From positions 8,866,001-8,930,000 of the forward strand of contig CM038914.1 in the NCBI GenBank assembly GCA_021904315.1: a stretch of DNA of 64,000 nt, read 5' to 3'. The position numbers and the translations under genes are program-made. Below, one piece after another: positions 36,671 through 50,887 of the stretch. This stretch comes from Sphagnum magellanicum. Taxonomy: Eukaryota > Streptophyta > Sphagnopsida > Sphagnales > Sphagnaceae. How positions within the stretch are numbered: the stretch's first letter is position 1; each line of letters starts with the position of its first letter. The notes under the pieces are model-generated. The model saw only the letters and a list, made by a program, of their open reading frames with translations, did not search any database and was not told where the DNA came from.

Positions 36671-39637
36671 ACTTGGAGTTTTTATTTTATTAATTTAATT
36701 TAATTTAATTTAATTTATTATATTATTATTATTATTTTACTTTGGTGGGTTTTTTCTTTAGGGGAGGGCAGTTTTCTGATGTAATTTAGCCATCTCATCC
36801 CTTTAAAAAAAATAAAAAATTCTGAATTTTATTTATTTTGCTAGATTTAGTAAATGAAAAGAAAGGAGGAAATTTTGTGATTTATTTATATTTTTACAGG
36901 GATTTATTCTTCATTTTTTGAGATAAAAATAAATAACTAAATTAGCCACATCTAGACTTATGCACTTCTTGAGTTGCCATTTGTAGCAGCATTTTTGTGA
37001 AATTTTTTAACACCCCATCTAGGGCAGTCGCCATTTAATGGCTAATAATTTGCTGGGGATCCTTGCCATTGGACCTACATGAGGAATTTGCCAAAAAAAT
37101 AATTTAGGAATTTAATATTTAATAGTTAATAAAATAATAATAATAATAATAAAAACCCAACCCCGGATTCTAGTGCTAAGTTTCATTTATTTATATTATC
37201 ATTGACATTTGTCTTCATTACATGGCTTGTGAATAAAATAAGAGCAAGAAAAAATAATTTCCAAGTTGGTTTGTCACCCAAGCTTTGCATGGACACCAGG
37301 TGTTAGGTGCTAGAGTAAACCCTACTTTTACCACTATTTGTTTTTAATCTCTCACTACCTATTTGACACTGCAAAACACTTAATTATCTTCCAAGATAAA
37401 TACCCCAAATTTTATTAAAAAAATACAAATAATAAAAAATAATAATACATATATATATAGTTTAATGCAATACTACAACAACAATCAAGACAATGAAAAA
37501 CTCAAATTTTCTTGTAAGGCAAATTTAAATAACACCAAAACACAAAAATTGTGGAATGCAACATGAATATGAAAAAAACACACACACACAATTTACACCA
37601 AAAAAATTCTATTGATTATATAAATTTCCAAATAAATTAATAAAATGAAAATTATTAAAAATTTAAAAAAATTTAAAATTTTATTAAAAAAAGAAAAAAA
37701 GAAAAAAAAAAGACACCATGATGAATCAAATACAAACACAAAAAATTGCTTTGACAAATTTGGCAAATTTGATCAGATAATTCCACAAAAGATCAAAAAT
37801 TGTGAGTAAAACACAAACATAAAAAATTGTCATGACATGACATGATAAAAAAGAAACCTGCACAAAATTGTCATGACATGAAATCTTGATGAATAAAACA
37901 TTGTACATAGAAAATTATCATGATATTATAAATTTTAAAAAAAAAAATTCAATTGACCTCTTCGACAATTTATTCATAATATTACAATGGGTAAATGCAA
38001 ATTGTCATGACATAATTTCTCACATCATAAATTGTCACATATTATTTTGATGGGTTATTCATTGACTAGTTGTACACACTAAATGCCTCACATTGCTTGC
38101 TGGGTACCTCACAAGTTTGAGATAAACAAGTTGGTGAATTGAAGTCTGAGATTTTATATGGAAAAAAATTGGAAATGGTTTTCACAAAGCTATATATATG
38201 ATCACAAAATTTTTGTTTCAATAATATAGGATTCAAGGAACAAAATTAAAACATATTAATATCTGACCTTAATGTCAATTTGATTGTCGCTTGTAGTGCT
38301 TCCCATTGCAGAGGCGAAATCTGATTTGTGCAATTCATGTTTCAATCTTAAGCTTGTAATCTGCTCTTGATGCTCAAAATGAGGTATGCGATATCACACA
38401 TCCAACAACTTACTTACATCATGAACTTCACCAAGAATTGTGCTCGGGTCCTAATGTGAAACCACCATGGATCATGTTTCTTGAGAGTAGATGAAAAACT
38501 AAGAGACTACCCAAAAAGACTTTGTCAGCCCACTGTCTCAGATCACAAAAGAGATGACTTCAAAAAAACCTCCATATGCAAGGACCTGCAGCTGGAACAA
38601 AAGCAGGAGCACAGGAAAGGTATTTGTTTGCTCTTTCTAGAAACAATTTCCTCTGGTCTAAAGGTCCAGTTGTACAATTGCATGGACAAAACCAACAAAT
38701 AAATTTCCAGGAGAGTAACCAGTTAATACCTCTGAAAAGGGGAAGAACCTCACAGTTTACTTCCTTGGCTTGTAATGCGATCCAAGCCCCAAAGGATCCA
38801 TTAAGGTATTGCTCTCAGATCTGGGCTTGCATGCTCATGAGGCCTAATAACCTCAACTGATGATCAGCCAGTCTGTCACTTCTGACAGCCTATTTCCATG
38901 AAAGTTTCAAGACAACAGTGATTGGTATCTCCAAATATGGGTTCTTACCAAAAACACAGGTTCTTAAATTTACAATCCTTCATAAATTCATTTATTTTAA
39001 GTGTGGCAACTTTTGACTGGTATTTCTATTTGCTAGTACTACTTCATGAAGCCCTATGCACAATTGTCAGTACTTTTACAATTAGTTTGCTGAAGCGTGT
39101 TGGGTAATGACATACATATATACAACTCCCATGAGCACTCCACCACCAGATTGGACCAATGCACAACCTGACACCAACATGGCCATATTGAAGACCCCAC
39201 ATTCATTCATAAACATCAATAAATATAATCACAGAAAAGGCTCTGTATAATGGGTTATCTAAGATTACAAATGTTGAGGCTGCTGATAACATGGAGGTTG
39301 ATGATGTCGACCCATGTTCCACACAATCACTAACTGTCTGGAATCCATCATCCCTTTTTCTGCAGACAGTAAGGCACATAATGTTGACAAGAAACTATAT
39401 CCATGACAAAGCTCTTGTATCTTGGTTGCATTGAACCATGTGCTACAGCCCCCACCCACATCAGTTGGTGGATCACCTATGTCAAAAAAAGAATGCAATT
39501 TGAAGTGAAATGTACCATTCACAATGTGGCTAGCTAGTTGCATATGTGTTTTCTTTACCTATGTACTAAGTATTCTCGTCCTAACACCAAGTTTAAGATC
39601 GTTGGCCATTGCACCCATGATGCATGCTTCATACAAC
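36671..39637. other. Intergenic and 3' flank of the ABCD gene
   Basis: An AT-rich left part (36,660-38,260) with A-runs, ATT/TTTAA microsatellites and ACACAC, then a more mixed part leading to the ABCD stop codon. No reading frame matches a family I know. The right few hundred bases are probably the 3' untranslated region of the transporter gene. Confidence 0.5.
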
Positions 39638-42600
39638 TCAGTTGTGCTTGATTGATCGCAGCTCCCAACCTCCTTCACCATCAATCAAGCGGAGCTCCAT
39701 TGAGTGGTAAGGTATCAATGCTGGACGCTGCAGAAACATCACCACTTTCACAAGGTAAATCATCTGAGACTTGAAGTGGTTCAAGGTCTTCTGATCACAC
39801 ATCAAATGGACTGTAAGTCTTCAACTGGCACATCCAATCTTGCTGATCATGGACACTCGGTGACAAGAAGTCACTTGTCTCCAAAGTAAAGCTTCTAGCA
39901 GTTACTGTCAGCTTGCATATCTGCTCGGCTACAGCACCATAAATTTATGCCTTGGAAAATGTACATGTGGTACATTGTGCTGGGTAGCTGCTTGTAGCAT
40001 GGCCAAGACACTGCTACCCTGTCACTTTTAATCCCATACCAAATGCTCTGTAAATGTGCCAAATGCACTATATGTTCTGACACCAAAACAAAACCCGACT
40101 GTGAAAATACATGAGGTTTGAGCAAACCTGTGAGATGGTGACAACAGCAATTCCAAGAGCCTGAGCTCGTTTGTAAAGACTCTCCTCAACATCCACACTT
40201 GTAGCACTGCAGAAAGATGCAGTGCATCTGATCAGGCTCATTCTCAAATTTGACAAGCCTCTTTTCATGCCTAAGGCTGATGCTTTAGCAGCAATTTGAA
40301 TATCAAAATAAACTCTCATGAGTATCGGTAAATCTCCATACTCTGCTAAAAATTTCAGAACCATGTGAAAAAAGCTTTCCTTTAAAGTCAAAGAAAAACT
40401 CCAGATAAGTGACTTCAGAACAGAGAAGAAGAAATACAGAGAAGGGAAGACTAGTTCGAAATGCAACTATACAGACATTGAACAATGTGATCCAAATTGC
40501 ACATCAGCACTACTGAAATCAAAAAATGTGTCTTGATGATGTGCAGGAGATGGGACTTACTTGGTACATTCATCCAGGATTCCAAACTTTGGATGATGGA
40601 AAAATAACCGCGCCTGCCAAAGCAAAAGCATGATCCATTAGTTTCCAGCTCTTGGACCTCTCAGATCATGATCTTTTGGCAATCACCATATATATATTTA
40701 CTGACTGCACTGATGTTGCCTGAGAGCAGAATCTTGAGAACCTTTTTGGGGAAGGACACTAACATACCATGCCAAGGCGTTGCTGTTCTCCAAGCGACAG
40801 CATGTCTTCCCAGTTTGCTGTCACATCCCAGCCTCCTTCACGCTCAAGCAAATAAACAAGCCTTACATCTTCCAATATGGATCGCAACCTCTGGTCCAGC
40901 AATTCTATGCCATTTTGGGGAGTATTTGTCTGCACACTTAAAGGACTCCCCGTTCCTATACAAAATTCAGAAAACCACAGAAACATTAGTTTGCTTCACT
41001 TGGTGTACTTGCTTTTGAAAGAAGAATCTATGCACAGATGTTGTGCAATAGCAAGTGCCATTGGGAATGCCATTCTCTCCTCCTAGAGTCCATAGATATG
41101 CAATATTGGGCATTCATTTTGCTGCGAACATCAAGGCCTACTGTTGATCCTGGTACCAGCAAGGAGTAAAGAGATCTGAGAAAAACTAGTTACCTTTGAT
41201 ATAGCTATCTTGTTCATTGTCTTGTAGGACTTTTCTAGTGGCATCTGCAAGAGTCAGTGGGTAGATCAGCTGATCCCGAAGACTTCCCAAGGCAGTGTAT
41301 GGCCGCTGTGGAACATAGAAAATCTCATGGCTTAATCCTGTACTCTCATTATTTCCATCTGTTAGGAGCATGCCTGGCTTTGCAATGCTTCCACTCACAA
41401 TTGGCCACAACCCTCCAAGCACCCGGAACAGTGAGCTCTTTCCACTTCCATTTGGACCTATACCCCATCAGATACAGAAGCACTCCATCATGTGTGCCAA
41501 AGCAAAGAGATTTTCCATGACATGCAAGCATTGTTGAAAGCTTCCACAGAACCATCACTTTTGCAAGATGAAAAGGGCACCCACATTGAAGAAGCTTTGA
41601 TCCCCATATTTCTTATTGAAACTCATTAGGCTACATACTGTCACAAGCATATGCAACAGATCAATGATTCCATCAACTTCATCCATTTAAGAAGGAAGGG
41701 ACAGTAGCAGACCTGTGACAAGCATGCTCTGACCAGAATTGATCCGGAAAGACAACTTGCGAGCAAGCAACTTTTGCCCAGGTGCCACTATATCCACCTC
41801 AGAGAAGACAATACCGTTGTTGACAGGAAATTTCCTTTGTTGCTCTATCATTAACAAAGGATTTGGGGATGGGCTTGATGACTTTGGAATCTTTGTATCT
41901 GCAGTGACAGGAAAGCCACTACTATCAACAATGCTAATTCTTTAACCTAACATGGCCAGCAGTTTCCCTTTACAAACAAATCATCCAAAAGTACACAAGA
42001 CTTCACTGCAAAGCTGTGTTAGAACTGGTTTTGAAGTCCTAAGTAGAATGGTTTTGTTCCCAGAACTTTGTAGGTTACTCTGCCATAAGAAAGTGAACAT
42101 CTGAAAACAACCCATAACAAACCATATTCATGAGGGAAATGAAGCTCATGCCAGTCTACAGTATGAAATGGTGACACTCACCATTCTGGGCTGCACGAAG
42201 CAATTCTTCCAGTTCGGAAACCCTGGTGATTCCACCTGAGAGCTCCACAAATTTCCGGTAGAGCTCCATAATATCCCCAAATGCAAGAAAGCTTTGAGAA
42301 ACCACTGATGCTAAGAAGCGCAGATCATGTGCCAGCTCCGCTGCAGACCCCATATCTTATACCTTAGTGAATGATAAGATGAGCTACCCAATTCTTCTCT
42401 AGTAACTTGTAGGCAATAGAAGAAAGTGACTGGGATTAGGGTTTAGAAAACCCTAAACCCTAAACCCTTCAAGGACATGCAATACCTTGAATATGAAACA
42501 CAAAGGGAAACAACCAACCTTGAACAGAGACTTGAGCACGGTCTCCACCATGCTCAACTGCGTACAGTAAGCTAAGCCCCCATGTCACATTGTGAGGCAG

Positions 42601-45600
42601 TTGCTTGGTTAGAAACTCATCAGCAATTCCAAAAACCCAACGCTTCCTCAGTAGCTTGTGTGAGTGTGTGAGCAGGGTTTTGAAGCGACCTTCAACCACC
42701 TGCATGAACCCAGATGAATCTCTCATTCTAGTCTTCAACACCACACCATATTCTTTGAGCCATCTCCAAGTATCATAGTAGTCTCTAAGAAGTCCAAGCC
42801 ACAAAACCATACTGACAAGGGTACAAACTGGCACTAGAGATGATAACTTCAACTAGAGTTGGTAATTCTTACTGCTTGTTCACGTGAGCCTCCTCCAAAA
42901 AAAGCCACTGATTCTGCATGTGTACGAAGCCTGGAGTGTGCATACCTGCAGGGAAAAAAATCACAGCACATCCATGATACACATTTTTTTCAACACAAGT
43001 AGGAGCTCTTCATGCCACACTTTTGGACAGAACTGCATACCTGAAATAACCCTCAAGCTGCTGTTCTTTGCTTGATAAAACTCCAAAATCAGGGGTAATA
43101 GCATGCAGGAAACCCAAGCCCAGAAACATGTATGCATATAAGATAGCCACCCCTCTCCTGCCAGTGAGGCTTTTCATTCGCATCGTGAACCTGCAACCCC
43201 CATTCACAACTCCCACAACTCCAAGTTTCAGAGAAATGACATATTGCAGGCTCTTTTCTGCTGAAGTAGCCTCCTCCCCCCCAACCCACTTTGTTAGCTT
43301 GCAGATAGCAGAAGCCTCTTGCAGAAAAGAAGCTGACAACTTGGGAGCTCTAACCCACCATAGAATATCCACCAGAGGCTTCACCATGCCTGTGACCAGT
43401 CCTGAAAGATCACCACAAAGTTTGTCCACATCTTGTGTTATCCGTTGGTCAGCATCCATGCCACTTTCAGACAAGTGCACTGCCTGCAACGCCCCCAATT
43501 CCCAGTACTTATAGAACAAATCCTTTTTTATATTGTCATTGGATAATAACACCATTCAACCTCTGCTTCTGTATGCAACTTATATATGATGCCCCAGCCC
43601 TTGGGTATCAACACCTTGATCATGCTTGTAGCTGCATGAAGAGAAGGCAGCTTTAGGGACCACCTACAAGGTGGTCCCTAAATAAGGACCTTTGCAATTC
43701 TCTGAAAGCTGAAAATGTGTGGGAATCTGACCTTATAGTATGCATTATTTTGGAAGTACAGTTTGGAGAGAGACTCTGTCAACCGGTATCGCCAACCTAG
43801 AGCTAGCTTAGCAGTCAAATTCCTGATCAAGAAAAAGAGCACCCATGTCAGCTACCAAAGGCACCAGCCATGCCTAAGACACTCCGTTTTGCCACAACAG
43901 GTCTCAAAACTATGGCTCAAGCTCTCTGTAGAAAAATGTGAAGGGTATTGAGTGAGATCCAATAGAGGTGGGTGCTCAAAGACCTGAGTGATGGAGCAAC
44001 AATGGCAGAGGCAACACTCTGCAGTACACTTATGCCTGTTAAACGAATAAAAGCCACTTTGTCTTGATGCAAAACATGCTTCAAACTTGTGCCTGCCAAT
44101 CCCAATCAACCCATAGTCAGGGCAACTATGCTCTGGCTTTTAAATTTTACCACAATAGCCTCTACTGACCAGCAAAAGCATCACACTATCACAGAAGGAA
44201 CGGTCACTCAACAAACAGCTTACCATTGAGATCTGCAATGCGGTCAGAAATCCATGTACGGCTCACAACAAGCAGTGCCACGGCCAGAAGCTGACCTCCT
44301 TGCTTACCCAATATAGTTGGTACCTACCCATAGCCATGAACACCTTCAGAACTGAACCCAGATCTGTAACATGGATGCGGAAACCCTTTCTTTGAACTAT
44401 TAAGACAACATCTAGAAGACCTCACTGTAATCAGAAACTAGTGCAGGTTTGGGAATAACTGATTGTTGCTCAAAACTCCAGATGGCAGTTCTACATGTGT
44501 CGGGGATAGTTAGATGCCAGATATCTCAGTTCTCAATCAAGATAAGAGAGAAAACCTACAAATCACACCCTTGAAAATGTTTTCCTTTGTAAGCAACTAC
44601 CAATTTCCAAGCCACTCCCAGCATGAACCCACATACGGTTGTGGCTAGGTCAGACTTACCAAAATTTTCAACAAGGAGCTGACTCGTGCAGCTGTCGTTC
44701 GAGGTTCTGCTTTCAACCTTGGGACCAATGGAATAGGCATAAGAGGGTCAGGGGGAGGAGATGTTGCCAATATAGTGCTCACATATGCATCATCTGCTTG
44801 TGAGTCATTATGTGTGTCCTGCAAAAAACCATAGTAAGACCAATTGCAGAACAGAAAATTGATCTCAAAAAAAATGCAACCTGAATAACATTGCAACTGT
44901 AGACATCATCCAGCCATATTGATTATCTATGAGGGTCAATGTACAAAGGAATTGTGTAACTCCACAAGGTAATAATAGGTACCTTGGTTGTTGAGGCCAA
45001 AAAATGCTCCTGGACTACCATTGCACTTGACTTGCAATCTGATTGCAGTTCGCCATCTTCCTGATCATTCTTCTCCTCCAAAAGGATCTCCAATGGGTTT
45101 TCTCTGAAGAAAAAAAATGAAATTCAAATCACTGTCACAGTTCTTGAACTCAATAAAAAAGAGAAACTCAGGTTCTTAAGACTTTACTCCATGTGAAACC
45201 CTAATCTAGTGGTTTGTAGAACTGATGTATAACCAGGATAAAAGCATACATTCAGAACTTCTTGAAACCCACATTAAGTCCCAACCTTTTGTAGTGAACA
45301 CTCCAGCCACCCTCACCATCAAGGGAAAGAACGGTGTCATGGAAGGCCACAAGTGCAGGACGGTGAGAGATGGTGACACACGATGTGCCCATGGCACGCA
45401 CTTTGTTGCAGAAGCGTTGCTCCATGTCGGTGGTGACAGCACTGGTGCATTCATCCAGGATTGCAAAAGCTGGACGGTGATAGAAGAGACGAGCCATGCC
45501 AAGGCGCTGCTGCTCTCCGAGTGACAGCTCGTCCCCCCAGTTCAATTCCTCTTCTAGCGGATAGCGGTCAAGCAAGTATTCCAGGTCCACCTAAACTCAA

Positions 45601-48600
45601 GAAAATAATTGACTCCATCAGAGGGCACTGACAAAGGTTGTCCACAAAACAACAGCAAAGACGATTTGCAGACTAGAATTGATTTTACCAATCACATGCA
45701 GAGTTGCACATGGGATGATGTTGTATGGAGAAAACCTTTTGAGTTGCAAATCCTACTCAAAAAAAAATTCACCTTTGTCCATCTTCCCATGACTATAGTG
45801 ACTGATCCCTACAAAAGGAGAGAAAAAGGGCACACTACATTTTTCAACAATTCCCGCATGCCATTGATCGTCAGTGGCTTTGTTTCTTCTGCAGAAGTAA
45901 GTGGGTAAATGAGCTGGTCACGCAAAGTTCCGACTGCCATATAAGGTCGCTGAGGTACATAGAAAATTTCATGGCTCAAATCTGCTCCTGTTCCAGGTTT
46001 GGCAATTCGGCCTGCCACTAGAGGCCAAAGCCCTCCCAGAACCCGAAACAAAGAGCTCTTCCCACTACCATTTGGTCCTGCAACAGGTATCCACATAAGC
46101 CAGACTAAGAAACACATAGTACATCCGTACTTTTGTTTGCCCCCAATGAGATCAAACTGAAGGACACTTCAGAAGGCTAAGATCACATGACAGGCATGCA
46201 TTTATTCTCCTAAGAGAGCTGGAAGTTGAAGTTAGGTTAAAGGCACACCAGTGATAAGAAGATTTGAGCCTTGTTCCACTTTCAATGTCAAGTCTTCCAC
46301 CAAGATGTTGCCTGTGGGTGTTACTACCTGCATCATGCTGATAGATTGATAACCAAACCTAAAATTTCGGACAATGGCAAAGTGAGCTGACACAAACAAA
46401 AATGAACAAGGCTGAATCTGCAACTAACCTTCACACCTTCAAACTCAATGTATTTTGCTTCCGCAAAGTAGCTGTCACTGTCTCTGTTACTAACAACCTT
46501 GCTACCACCAGCGATTCGCAACTCTCTTGCTACCATGATAAGCTCACGAATGCGATCTGCATACCCACTGCAAATCGGACACACAAAGATGCAAGGAGTC
46601 ATTGTTAGACTTCAAAACACAGTGATCACAGTACTGATTTTGACTGAAACAGCATGTTCAATTGGTTGTGCATGTAGGCTAACCTGACACGAGAAAGACG
46701 GCGAGAACTGCTGGCAAGCGTACCCATTGCCTGGAACAGGGAGATAATCACACTAGTGTGATACCGCATATTACTGAGCATCTTGGCACGGCCAAGTGTG
46801 GAACTATCCGGTCTCAAGTTGCCTCCAAAGAAGGGTCCAATAATGAGGACAACAGCAAAAGTGGCTCCAAGATATTTCAGGAAACAGTCCTGGATCATGC
46901 CAAACCACCACTGTGTGTGCAGCACTTTGCCCAGATGCTTTACAAGTGCCTTGAACCGTTGCTTTATGATTGATGCCTCACGCACTTGTCCTCCATAGAA
47001 TGCAATGCTTTCAGAATGTGTTCGGATTCGTGAATGCAGCTGCCTATACTCCCCTTCCAGCTGCTGCTCAGTTGACATTAGCCTCCCAAACGGTGGTGAG
47101 AGGACCCCCGTTATTACTCCAGCCCCTAACACATAAGCCTACATGGAACATCACTGAACATCATTTTAGATCCCGTCTCCCTGGACCAAACTAGAAACCA
47201 CAAAAACACCTCAAATGAGTGGCAAAATAATCAAGGACTACGAATTTCAAACATTGCTAAAATAATGAGAACAAGAACTGCCAGATAGCCTAGGGACCCA
47301 ATCTGTCAACTAGTACCACAGCAGAAATTCTCAACAGAACCCAAATCAAACTGACACCAAAATGAGCTAGAAGTCACATACCAATATGCTGAAGGCATAT
47401 TTGGGATGGGCATAACTACACAATCGCCAAGTATAGAGACAAGCATCAAAAATGGCCATTATGTCCTCCTGTATAAGGTCACTAAGTTCTGCACAAAATC
47501 TTGGAATGTCACTGGCTATCCTCTGTTCCGCATTGCTGATTCGATGATCCACATGCGACATCTTGTAATATGTCAAGTTCTGCCACAGCCAGCAAAGTTT
47601 TAGTTCACACAATGAATTGTTGGAAAACAGATCCCAAAAAGAAGAATTCAGCTGAAGGAAAACTCAGGCCACTGTCTTGCTGCACCCACCTGCCTGTGTC
47701 ACTCCTAGAAAATCACAAGACACATATACATTCTTCCACTTTTTGTCACTGACAGTATTAGGCAAGGAGGAGATCCCTGAAGGTATATAGATTTGCCTGA
47801 ATCTATATACCTCCCTGGATTTCAGAAGCTAAAACCCACCTGGAAATAATCAGCATGGACCTGATCAGTCAAGATCTTCCGAAAGCATAGACTTAAAGTC
47901 CCAGTCAGGAACCTTGTGGTTGATACCAAAACAGATTGCAGAAGACACAACACCAGATTTTCAGAAATCAACTGCATGAAGAGGGGTACACGACGCAAGA
48001 ATGCAGCTCTGAACAAAAATCCTTGCACCCGGGCTAATCTGTTCCCCAATGCTGTCCTCAACACCTGCTCCATCATCATCATCATCACATTATGCATGTT
48101 TTCACACCTCATTGGCTTACAAACCTAATCACTAAAACAATGATATATTCCAATGTCCAACTTTGAAATTGTGGAGATAAAATTACTGAGAAAGAGTGAA
48201 CAGGGCATCCTGACAGAAAAACACAAACAAAAAAAATAAAATTGAAGTGCACAACCAGCATACAAATAACAAAAGATGAGAATTTGTGTTAAAGGAGTGC
48301 ATCAGAAACTTGACACCAAAATCTTGCAAAGTTCATCAGGACATTCAATAATTTCAGCAAACATGTGTTGTCTGACAGTAGAAAGGGCCGGCCTCATACC
48401 GCAATGGCAGCCAAAGACACTAAATTCTCCATGCCTCGCTTCCCCATGTGTGCCAGAAGGATTGCACTGACCACCTTCACTGACTTCAGCCCACCCCTCT
48501 TCTGTTTCCCTTTCTGCAAAACTCCACTACTCCTTCCCTTTGCGGCCGCTTTGGCCACCTCCTCTCCATCATCTGTATCAGCTGCATGTGCAAGGGGATG

Positions 48601-49584
48601 GTGGATGGGTTTTTGTCTCTGACGATTAGAGTGATTATATGCTAATCCACCTCCTGCAAATAACACCACAGCTACAACTGCCAATGCTTTCCTGCAAAAC
48701 ACAAAAAGATTTATCTCTCATAAGAATCAAGAAATCTCCATTCTCCTGATTAGGAAAAGGCTAAGTGAGATTAACACTTTTTCAACCAGCCACAGAGAAT
48801 TCCAAAAACAGAGAACAAAGGACCAAGAAACAAAAATAAATACTCCAAATGCTGAAATTCCAAAAATAATTTTTTCCTTATAGAGCAACCCTCTAGTCCT
48901 CTTTAACAGAACCTTTAGAAGGTAGCATTTACTTTTCAGAAAGACAATAAGACTGACCATCTAAGAGACAAAGAACTCTTTACAACTATAAAAGCCTCAA
49001 AAACCTGTAAAATTGACTATTGACAACTCCCAATTTAGCACAAATTGAGATATTGGAATGAACATGAGGCACATGAATCATTTCAATTCCTGCATACCCT
49101 GGTTGAGGACATTTGTGAAAGATATCCCAGGATATACCTTGAGGACTTTGTTTCACAGCTAGATCCAAGAAGTTACAAGAGAAAAGTTACAAGAGAAAAC
49201 ACAAAAAGATATCCAATTTCCACTTCTTTGGAACCCTTCCTTCATCATGCCAGCTACTGGAAACCCTAATTTGCTAAAACAGGGGGGGGGGGGAAAGAGT
49301 AGATGTTGGTTTCAGAAAAGCTTCTCACTGTGCTACACATGAAGATGTACTAGTGGAACCCTTCATCATACCAGCTACTGGAAACCCTAGTTTGCTCGAA
49401 CAGAAAGAAAAAAGAGCAGATGTTGGTTGGTTTCAGAAAATTTTCCCACTGTGCACATGAAGAAGTACTGGTGGATCACGTAGTTACAACATCAGGGAAA
49501 GAGGGAATACCTTTTTGGGGTTAAGAAACGTGACTGGTTTTGCACTTTGCGCTTCAGTGCATGTGCTAGCTGCACTGAAGACAT
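39638..49584 (-). CDS. ABCD1: Peroxisomal full-size ABCD transporter (PXA1/COMATOSE type)
   Basis: Imports acyl-CoAs and jasmonate or auxin precursors into peroxisomes for beta-oxidation. Exons are 49511-49584, 48400-48691, 47840-48064, 47382-47579, 46684-47138, 46429-46567, 46249-46327, 45839-46077, 45286-45590, 44983-45103, 44660-44818, 44224-44323, 43984-44092, 43732-43822, 43359-43483, 43041-43190, 42873-42945, 42519-42699, 42182-42340, 41713-41898, 41194-41457, 40768-40955, 40561-40613, 40128-40206 and 39638-39727. They join in frame to 1377 codons (Arabidopsis PXA1 1337). It has two TMD-NBD halves. Half 1 has Walker [10 protein letters not shown] (488-496), signature LSLGEQQ (589-595), FAILDE and SHRPA. 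Half 2 has GPNGSGKSS (1154-1162), LSLGEQQ (1294-1300) and FGILDE, with SQRPA replacing the H-loop histidine. Peroxisomal ABCD blocks such as [14 protein letters not shown] and [11 protein letters not shown] are present. The linker between halves (about 669-760) is poorly conserved. Confidence 0.96.
42432..42467. repeat. Head-to-head telomere-like repeat in ABCD intron
   Basis: GGGATTAGGGTTTAG, then AAAA, then CCCTAAACCCTAAACCC: inverted telomere-type words in the intron between the exons at 42519-42699 and 42182-42340. It resembles the arrangement in the LAZ1-like intron. Confidence 0.85.
49230..49474. repeat. Tandem duplication (~122 bp) in ABCD intron 1
   Basis: Two copies, 49230-49353 and 49354-49474, share GGAACCCTTC, CATCAT(G/A)CCAGCTACTGG, AAACCCTA(A/G)TTTGCT, AGATGTTGGT and CACATGAAGA. 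They differ by a poly-G run in copy 1, a TTGG insertion in copy 2 and scattered substitutions. Confidence 0.85.
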
Positions 49585-50160
49585 CCCGAATCCGTTCCCC
49601 TTACAGCAGCAGCAGCAGCAGCAGCACACCCTCCTCCTTCTCCACTGCACCCAAGAAGCTCCTCAAAATATTATATTGCCATACCCCATAGCTAGAAAAA
49701 AGCTTTTACACTATTCAAATCCCGCAACGACATCATGGGCAAGCCTCAAACCACCCTGTTCTTCTTCTTCTTTTCTCTCAGACGCAAAACCCGCAAAATA
49801 AAAATCCCTTTCTTGCGGAGAGATCTCGATGATTCGAAAAAACTCCAAATTCCGGGGATCGAAGAAAGAAAAGTGGAAAGGTTTATTTATATGACCTAAT
49901 GAGACCATGAACCCTCTCCCGTCCGCAAAATCTGCACCAATTTGCGCGCGAAAAAGAGCTCTAAAGCTTGGCACAAACGAGACGCTCGACTGGGAAGCAA
50001 TCAGCGAAGGACCCAAATCTCTCCTGAAGCAACAACAAACAACAGCAGCAACTCTTATTCTGAAGCAAAACGTAAGTAGCAAAGTATCCTTCATCATCGA
50101 CGGTCTCTTCGGCCACCTCCTCCTCCTCCTCCTCAGAGACCTTCGTTAGGGGAGGGAGGA
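49585..50160 (-). promoter_or_regulatory. 5' leader and putative promoter of the ABCD gene
   Basis: Upstream of the ABCD start codon the sequence is GC-richer than the intergenic DNA. A (CAG)n run (49603-49625; CTG on the gene strand) begins 19 bases upstream of the start codon and is likely in the untranslated leader. CTT/TCC-rich runs lie at 49750-49780 and 50112-50132. No defined TATA box or start was found. Confidence 0.4.
49603..49625. repeat. (CAG)n microsatellite in ABCD leader
   Basis: Seven CAG units just upstream of the ABCD start codon, presumably transcribed. Confidence 0.9.
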
Positions 50161-50875
50161 ACCACGTCCCAATCCAGGTGCCGAAAACTTAGCCCATATA
50201 AACATGGCTTTTCAAACACCCAATCGACTTGCGTATTCAGATCTTGAACCCACAGCCCAAAAAATTGGCCACACTCTCTCCAATCATCTCTTCTCCTTGT
50301 GGGCCATCCAGTTGGCTTTGTCCCACAGGACAAGTTTCTGTGTCCAATTTAGGCCACCTTTTCAGGTGTTTGCATGGGCAGGACGGACTGTGTGAACAGT
50401 GGCAATTGCTCTTTTCTATGTCTTGATTCTTCATCCCTTGCAGGAGGAGGAGGAGGAGATTCTTGCTCGTTTGTTGGTGCTCTACAAGATGCAATCACCA
50501 GCAACCAACTTGCAGTTCACATACTAATGATGGTCACTATTCATCTCATGTCTCTCTCTATGTCTCTCTCTCTCTTGATGTGGCAAGAGGTTCCCTTGTT
50601 GTACAGTTATGGATTCCAGAACACATGGGTCATCTCTATGGGTTTTCTTTTTTTTTTCACAGGATTTGGTGTTTTGGAAGGTCCTTCACTATTTGGGACC
50701 AATCTTCTCTGATGCTGTTGCTCTGATCTGCAGCGAAGAGGTCACTTTATTATGTGGACATTGCTGATTTCATGAGCATGTTACTTCCAGCAACAACATG
50801 AGGTAAAAAAGAAAGGAAGTTGGAAAGTAGGGTTTCAAATGTAACTAATCTGCTTGTGCTCAATTCTGGTGGGAC
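50161..50875. other. Intergenic, no gene recognised
   Basis: Lies between the ABCD leader and the SGR6-like relic. A 113-codon forward frame (50374-50712) has no recognisable domain. KRSLYYVDIADFM-like coding potential near 50735-50770 may be a further piece of the downstream relic, but I cannot place it in the family. Confidence 0.4.
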
Positions 50876-50887
50876 GTTGTAGATTCC

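Noticed and set aside
43068-43514. 148-codon plus-strand frame
   Set aside because: It covers the complement of two ABCD exons and an intron; no domain is seen in the plus frame.
46626-47138. Separate small ABC-transporter genes between 39.6 and 49.6 kb
   Set aside because: The open pieces are exons of one 25-exon gene; all junctions keep phase and give one 1377-codon protein.
49711-50097. 128-codon minus-strand frame upstream of ABCD
   Set aside because: There is no recognisable domain and it cannot be joined to ABCD exon 1, whose start at 49584 gives the conserved N-terminus. It is probably leader or promoter.
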